Assembly (NCBI GenBank): GCA_019348095.1 | Contig: JAHWKC010000080.1 | Location: 1-8,892 of the forward strand | DNA from: Pseudomonadota bacterium | Lineage (GTDB): Bacteria; Pseudomonadota; Gammaproteobacteria; Xanthomonadales; Xanthomonadaceae | Length of the DNA: 8,892 bases | Reading direction: 5' to 3' | In this document: one piece after another, positions 5,845 to 8,892 of the stretch | Position numbering within the stretch: the first letter of the stretch is position 1 | Layout: each line of letters starts with the position of its first letter | Notes under the pieces: generated by a model | The model's input: only the letters and a program-made list of their open reading frames with translations | What the model was told of the DNA's origin: nothing | Database searches by the model: none | Translations under genes and position numbers: made by a program

Positions 5845-5942
5845 CGCCCTTCCCCTGCTCGGGGGGAAGGGTTGGAATGGGGGCAAGCCCGATCGCCGCG
5901 CGCCCTCACCCCAACCCTCTCCCGCAGGCGGGAGAGGGGGCC
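5845..5942. repeat. Inverted pair of REP-like GC-rich hairpin repeats inside the pump operon
   Basis: The right copy (about 5899-5942) contains the perfect inverted repeat CCCTCTCCCGC-AG-GCGGGAGAGGG (5915-5938), preceded by CCTCACCCCAA. The left copy (about 5845-5887) has CCCTTCCCC (5847-5855) and GGGGAAGGG (5863-5871), followed by TTGGAATGGGGG, and is a diverged reverse-orientation version of the right. This kind of CTCACCCCAACCCTCTCCC element is a frequent dispersed intergenic repeat in Xanthomonadaceae and other proteobacteria. It occupies most of the 164-base gap between adaptor and pump. In RNA it would form strong hairpins and may cut read-through or protect the upstream message. Confidence 0.8.
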
Positions 5943-5965
5943 AGGGCACACGAGTAGCTAGCCCC

Positions 5966-8892
5966 GTGCGCTTCAACCTGTCCGAGTGGGCGCTGCGCCA
6001 TCGCAGTCGGGTCGTCTACGCGATGCTGGTGCTGGCGATCGCCGGGACGTTCTCGTACGTCAATCTCGGGCGCAGCGAGGACCCGGCGTTCACCTTCAAG
6101 TTCATGGTGATCCAGACCCGCTGGCCCGGCGCGACCGCCGAGGAGGTCTCCCAGCAGGTCACCGAACGCATCGAGCGCACGCTCATGGAAACCGGCGAGT
6201 ACGAGTTCATCCGCTCGTACTCGCGCGCCGGCGAGTCGCAGGTGATCTTTGCCGCGCGCGACTCGATGCGTTCGGCGCAGATCGAACCGCTCTGGTACCA
6301 GGTGCGCAAGAAGGTCGGCGACCTCCGCCCGAGCCTGCCGCACGACGTGATCGGCCCGTTCTTCAACGACGAATTCGGCGACACCTTCGGCAACATCTAC
6401 GCGTTGACCGGCGAAGGCTTCGATTACGCCGTGCTCAAGGACTACGCCGAACGCGTGCAGCTGGCGCTGCAGGAGCTGCCGGACGTCGGCAAGATCGAGC
6501 TGTTCGGGGTGCAGGACGAGAAGATCTGGGTCGAGCTGTCCAACACCCGGCTGGCCACCCTGGGGGTGTCGGCCGCGGCGGTGCGGCAGGCGCTGGAGGG
6601 CCAGAACGCGATGGCCCCTGCCGGGTTCTTTGAGACCGCCAGCAGCCGCGTGCCGCTGCGGGTGGACGGCCGGTTCGGCTCGGTCGAACAGATCCGCGAA
6701 TTCCCGATCCGGGTCGGCGACCGCAGCTTCCGGCTGGGCGATGTCGCCGAGGTGCATCGTGGGTTTGCCGATCCGCCGGCGCCGCGGATGCGCTTCATGG
6801 GCCAGGACGCGATCGGCGTGGGCGTGGCGATGCGCGAGGGCGGTGACATCCTCGAGCTCGGCGATACGCTGGAGCGCGAGCTGGCCGAGCTGCAGCAGAC
6901 GCTGCCGGCCGGGATGGCGCTGAGCAAGGTCTCCGATCAGCCGGCCGCGGTCGAGGAGTCGGTCGGCGAGTTCATCAAGGTGCTGGCCGAGGCAGTGGCC
7001 ATCGTGCTGCTGGTGTGCTTCGTGTCGCTGGGCTGGCGCACCGGGCTGGTGGTGGCGCTGTCGATCCCGCTGGTGCTGGCGATGACGTTCGCGGCGATGC
7101 AGTTCTTCGGCGTCGGCCTGCACAAGATCTCGCTGGGCGCGCTGGTGCTGTCGCTCGGGCTGCTGGTCGACGACGCGATCATCGCGGTGGAGATGATGGC
7201 GATCAAGATGGAGCAGGGCTTCAGTAGGCTGAAGGCGGCGGCGTTCGCCTGGGATTCGACCGCCTTTCCGATGCTGACCGGCACGCTGATCACCGCCGCG
7301 GGGTTCCTGCCGATCGCGACCGCGGCCTCGAGCACCGGCGAATACACGCGCTCGCTGTTCCAGGTGGTCACCATTGCGCTGCTGATGTCGTGGGTCGCGG
7401 CGGTGGCGTTCATTCCGTTCCTGGGCGACAAACTGTTGCCTGACCATGGCCATGGGTCGGCGCTCAGGCCCGGTTCGCTCGCGGCGCGTTGGCATGCACG
7501 GCGCGAACGCTGGGCCGATCGATATCCGGCGTTCGCCGATTACATCGCGCCTGCGCCGCACGACGGCCGTGATCACGACCCCTACGCGACCCGCTTCTAC
7601 CAGCGCTTCCGTGGCTGGCTGGTGTGGTGCGTGCGACGGCGCTGGCTGGTGATCGGCATGACGGTGGCAGCATTCGCGGCCTCGATCGTGCTGTTCCGCT
7701 TCGTGCCGCAGCAGTTCTTCCCCGACTCGGTGCGGCCTGAGCTGATGGTCGACATGGAGCTGGCCGAAGGCAGTTCGCTGCGCGCGACCCAGGCGCAGGC
7801 CGAACGGCTGGAGGCAATCCTGGCGCAGCGTGAGGACCTGACCCACTTCGTCGCCTACGTCGGCACCGGATCACCGCGCTTCTACCTGCCGCTGGACCAG
7901 CAGCTGCCGGCGGCCAACTTCGCCCAGTTCGTGCTGATGCCCGAGGACATCGCCGCGCGCGAAACGGTCCGCAGCTGGATCATCGAGGAGGTGATGCCGC
8001 GCTTCCCGGAGCTGCAGTTACGCGTCACCCGGCTGGAGAACGGGCCGCCGGTCGGCTATCCGGTGCAGTTCCGCGTATCGGGCGAGCACATCGACCGGGT
8101 GCGCGAGATCGCCTACCGCGTCCGCGACAGGATCGCTGAGAACCCGCACGTGGCCAACGTCAATCTCGATTGGGACGAGCCTGGCAAGGTCGTGCGGCTG
8201 CACATCGACCAGGCGCGTGCGCGCGCACTCGGGGTCAGCTCGGCGCAGTTGTCGCAGTTCCTCTCGACCACGCTGTCAGGCGGGCATGTCAGCACCTGGC
8301 GCGAAGGCGACGAGCTGATCGAGATACTGCTGCGCGCATCGGCGCCGGAGCGCTCGGACATGGATATGCTCGGCAGCCTGATGATCCCTGTCGGGAGCGG
8401 GCCGACCGCGAGCGGGCAGAGCGTGCCGCTGAGCCAGATCGCCACGCTCGAGTACGGCTTCGAGGACGGCATCATCTGGCACCGCGACCGGCTGCCCACC
8501 ATCACCGTCCGCGCCGACATCTACGACGGCACCCAGCCAGCGACGGTGACGGGGCAGATCTCGCCGACGCTAGAGGGCATCCGCGGCGAATTGCCGTACG
8601 GCTATTCGGTCGAAGTCGGCGGCAGCGTCGAGGACTCCGCGCGCGGGCAGAACTCGATCATCGCCGGCGTGCCGCTGTTCGGGTTCGTGGTGTTCACCCT
8701 GCTGATGCTGCAACTGCGCAGCTTCTCGCGCAGCGCCATGGTGCTGTTGACCGCGCCGCTGGGCCTGATCGGGGTGAGCCTGTTCCTGCTGATGTTCCGG
8801 GTGCCGTTCGGGTTCGTGGCGATGCTCGGCACGATCGCGCTGGCCGGCATGATCATGCGCAACTCGGTGATCCTGGTCGATCAGATCGAGCA
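5966..8892 (+). CDS. RND multidrug efflux permease, SmeP-like (3' end outside window)
   Basis: The frame is open to the right edge for 975 codons; family members are usually somewhat over 1,000 residues, so only the last transmembrane helices are missing. It is the inner membrane proton/drug antiporter of the HAE-type RND family. TM1 is about residues 15-34, followed by SEDP (37-40) and the periplasmic porter region. TM2-TM6 begin near residue 335, and TM4 has GLLVDD with the proton-relay aspartates D402 and D403. A cytoplasmic loop rich in His and Asp (PDHGHG, APHDGRDHDPY) links to TM7 (WLVIGMTVAAFAASIVLF). The second porter half follows, then TM8-TM10 from about residue 895. In TM10 the sequence is MRNSVILVD, with R965 where AcrB has K940. 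GTG 5966 is chosen because RFNLSEWALRHR is a typical N-terminus for this group. No clear Shine-Dalgarno precedes it; GAG at 5952-5954 is the nearest trace. Confidence 0.95.
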   Translation, partial: MRFNLSEWALRHRSRVVYAMLVLAIAGTFSYVNLGRSEDPAFTFKFMVIQTRWPGATAEEVSQQVTERIERTLMETGEYEFIRSYSRAGESQVIFAARDSMRSAQIEPLWYQVRKKVGDLRPSLPHDVIGPFFNDEFGDTFGNIYALTGEGFDYAVLKDYAERVQLALQELPDVGKIELFGVQDEKIWVELSNTRLATLGVSAAAVRQALEGQNAMAPAGFFETASSRVPLRVDGRFGSVEQIREFPIRVGDRSFRLGDVAEVHRGFADPPAPRMRFMGQDAIGVGVAMREGGDILELGDTLERELAELQQTLPAGMALSKVSDQPAAVEESVGEFIKVLAEAVAIVLLVCFVSLGWRTGLVVALSIPLVLAMTFAAMQFFGVGLHKISLGALVLSLGLLVDDAIIAVEMMAIKMEQGFSRLKAAAFAWDSTAFPMLTGTLITAAGFLPIATAASSTGEYTRSLFQVVTIALLMSWVAAVAFIPFLGDKLLPDHGHGSALRPGSLAARWHARRERWADRYPAFADYIAPAPHDGRDHDPYATRFYQRFRGWLVWCVRRRWLVIGMTVAAFAASIVLFRFVPQQFFPDSVRPELMVDMELAEGSSLRATQAQAERLEAILAQREDLTHFVAYVGTGSPRFYLPLDQQLPAANFAQFVLMPEDIAARETVRSWIIEEVMPRFPELQLRVTRLENGPPVGYPVQFRVSGEHIDRVREIAYRVRDRIAENPHVANVNLDWDEPGKVVRLHIDQARARALGVSSAQLSQFLSTTLSGGHVSTWREGDELIEILLRASAPERSDMDMLGSLMIPVGSGPTASGQSVPLSQIATLEYGFEDGIIWHRDRLPTITVRADIYDGTQPATVTGQISPTLEGIRGELPYGYSVEVGGSVEDSARGQNSIIAGVPLFGFVVFTLLMLQLRSFSRSAMVLLTAPLGLIGVSLFLLMFRVPFGFVAMLGTIALAGMIMRNSVILVDQIE

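Noticed and set aside
5769..5976. Short minus-strand frames through the adaptor-pump gap
   Set aside because: They translate the dispersed hairpin repeat, whose frames recur wherever the repeat occurs and are not genes.
5906..7846. A 646-codon open frame on the minus strand opposite the RND pump
   Set aside because: It is Arg/His/Gln-rich with no family features, and it lies antisense to a clear RND gene. Long antisense frames are common in DNA this rich in G+C.

Overview
The window is high-GC DNA with the gene order of a Lysobacteraceae (Xanthomonadaceae) chromosome, such as Lysobacter, Luteimonas or Stenotrophomonas. This rests on protein character, on GC-rich codon use and on a close match in gene order to the tolCSm-pcm-smeRo-smeO-smeP cluster described in Stenotrophomonas maltophilia. 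The genus cannot be fixed from the sequence alone.

Layout. (1) At 77-1363 (+) there is a chimeric gene. Its first ~60 codons are a TetR-family helix-turn-helix; the rest, from about 310 on, is the core of the Kdo transferase WaaA/KdtA. The normal WaaA N-terminus (membrane anchor and the SVGE loop with its catalytic glutamate) is missing. A promoter-like sequence pointing out of the window lies at the left edge. (2) At 1376-2773 (-) is tolC, convergent with the chimera and 12 bases from it. (3) At 2802-2989 is a gene-free array of four ~50-bp units, each with two small hairpins, between tolC and pcm. (4) At 2990-3661 (-) is a Pcm-like methyltransferase with an altered active-site motif. (5) At 3869-4582 (-) is a TetR/AcrR repressor (SmeRo-like), divergent from (6) an RND adaptor lipoprotein at 4659-5801 (+). 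(7) At 5845-5942 an inverted pair of REP-like GC-rich hairpins separates the adaptor from (8) the RND pump, which starts at GTG 5966 and runs off the right edge.

How it works together. The adaptor, pump and TolC would form a tripartite drug/toxicant efflux pump across the envelope. The TetR protein would repress the divergent adaptor-pump operon and, by analogy with SmeRo, the pcm-tolC operon. A shared TATCGA-CCG-TT-like motif upstream of both is a candidate operator. WaaA (lipid A-Kdo assembly) is normally a separate housekeeping gene next to tolC.

No novel defence, CRISPR, phage or transposon system is visible. The strongest anomaly is the TetR-WaaA in-frame fusion, which is either a real deletion/rearrangement or an assembly chimera. 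The other points of note are the hairpin array in the pcm-tolC leader, the repeat pair inside the pump operon, the arginine in place of the proton-relay lysine in the pump, and the divergent Pcm.
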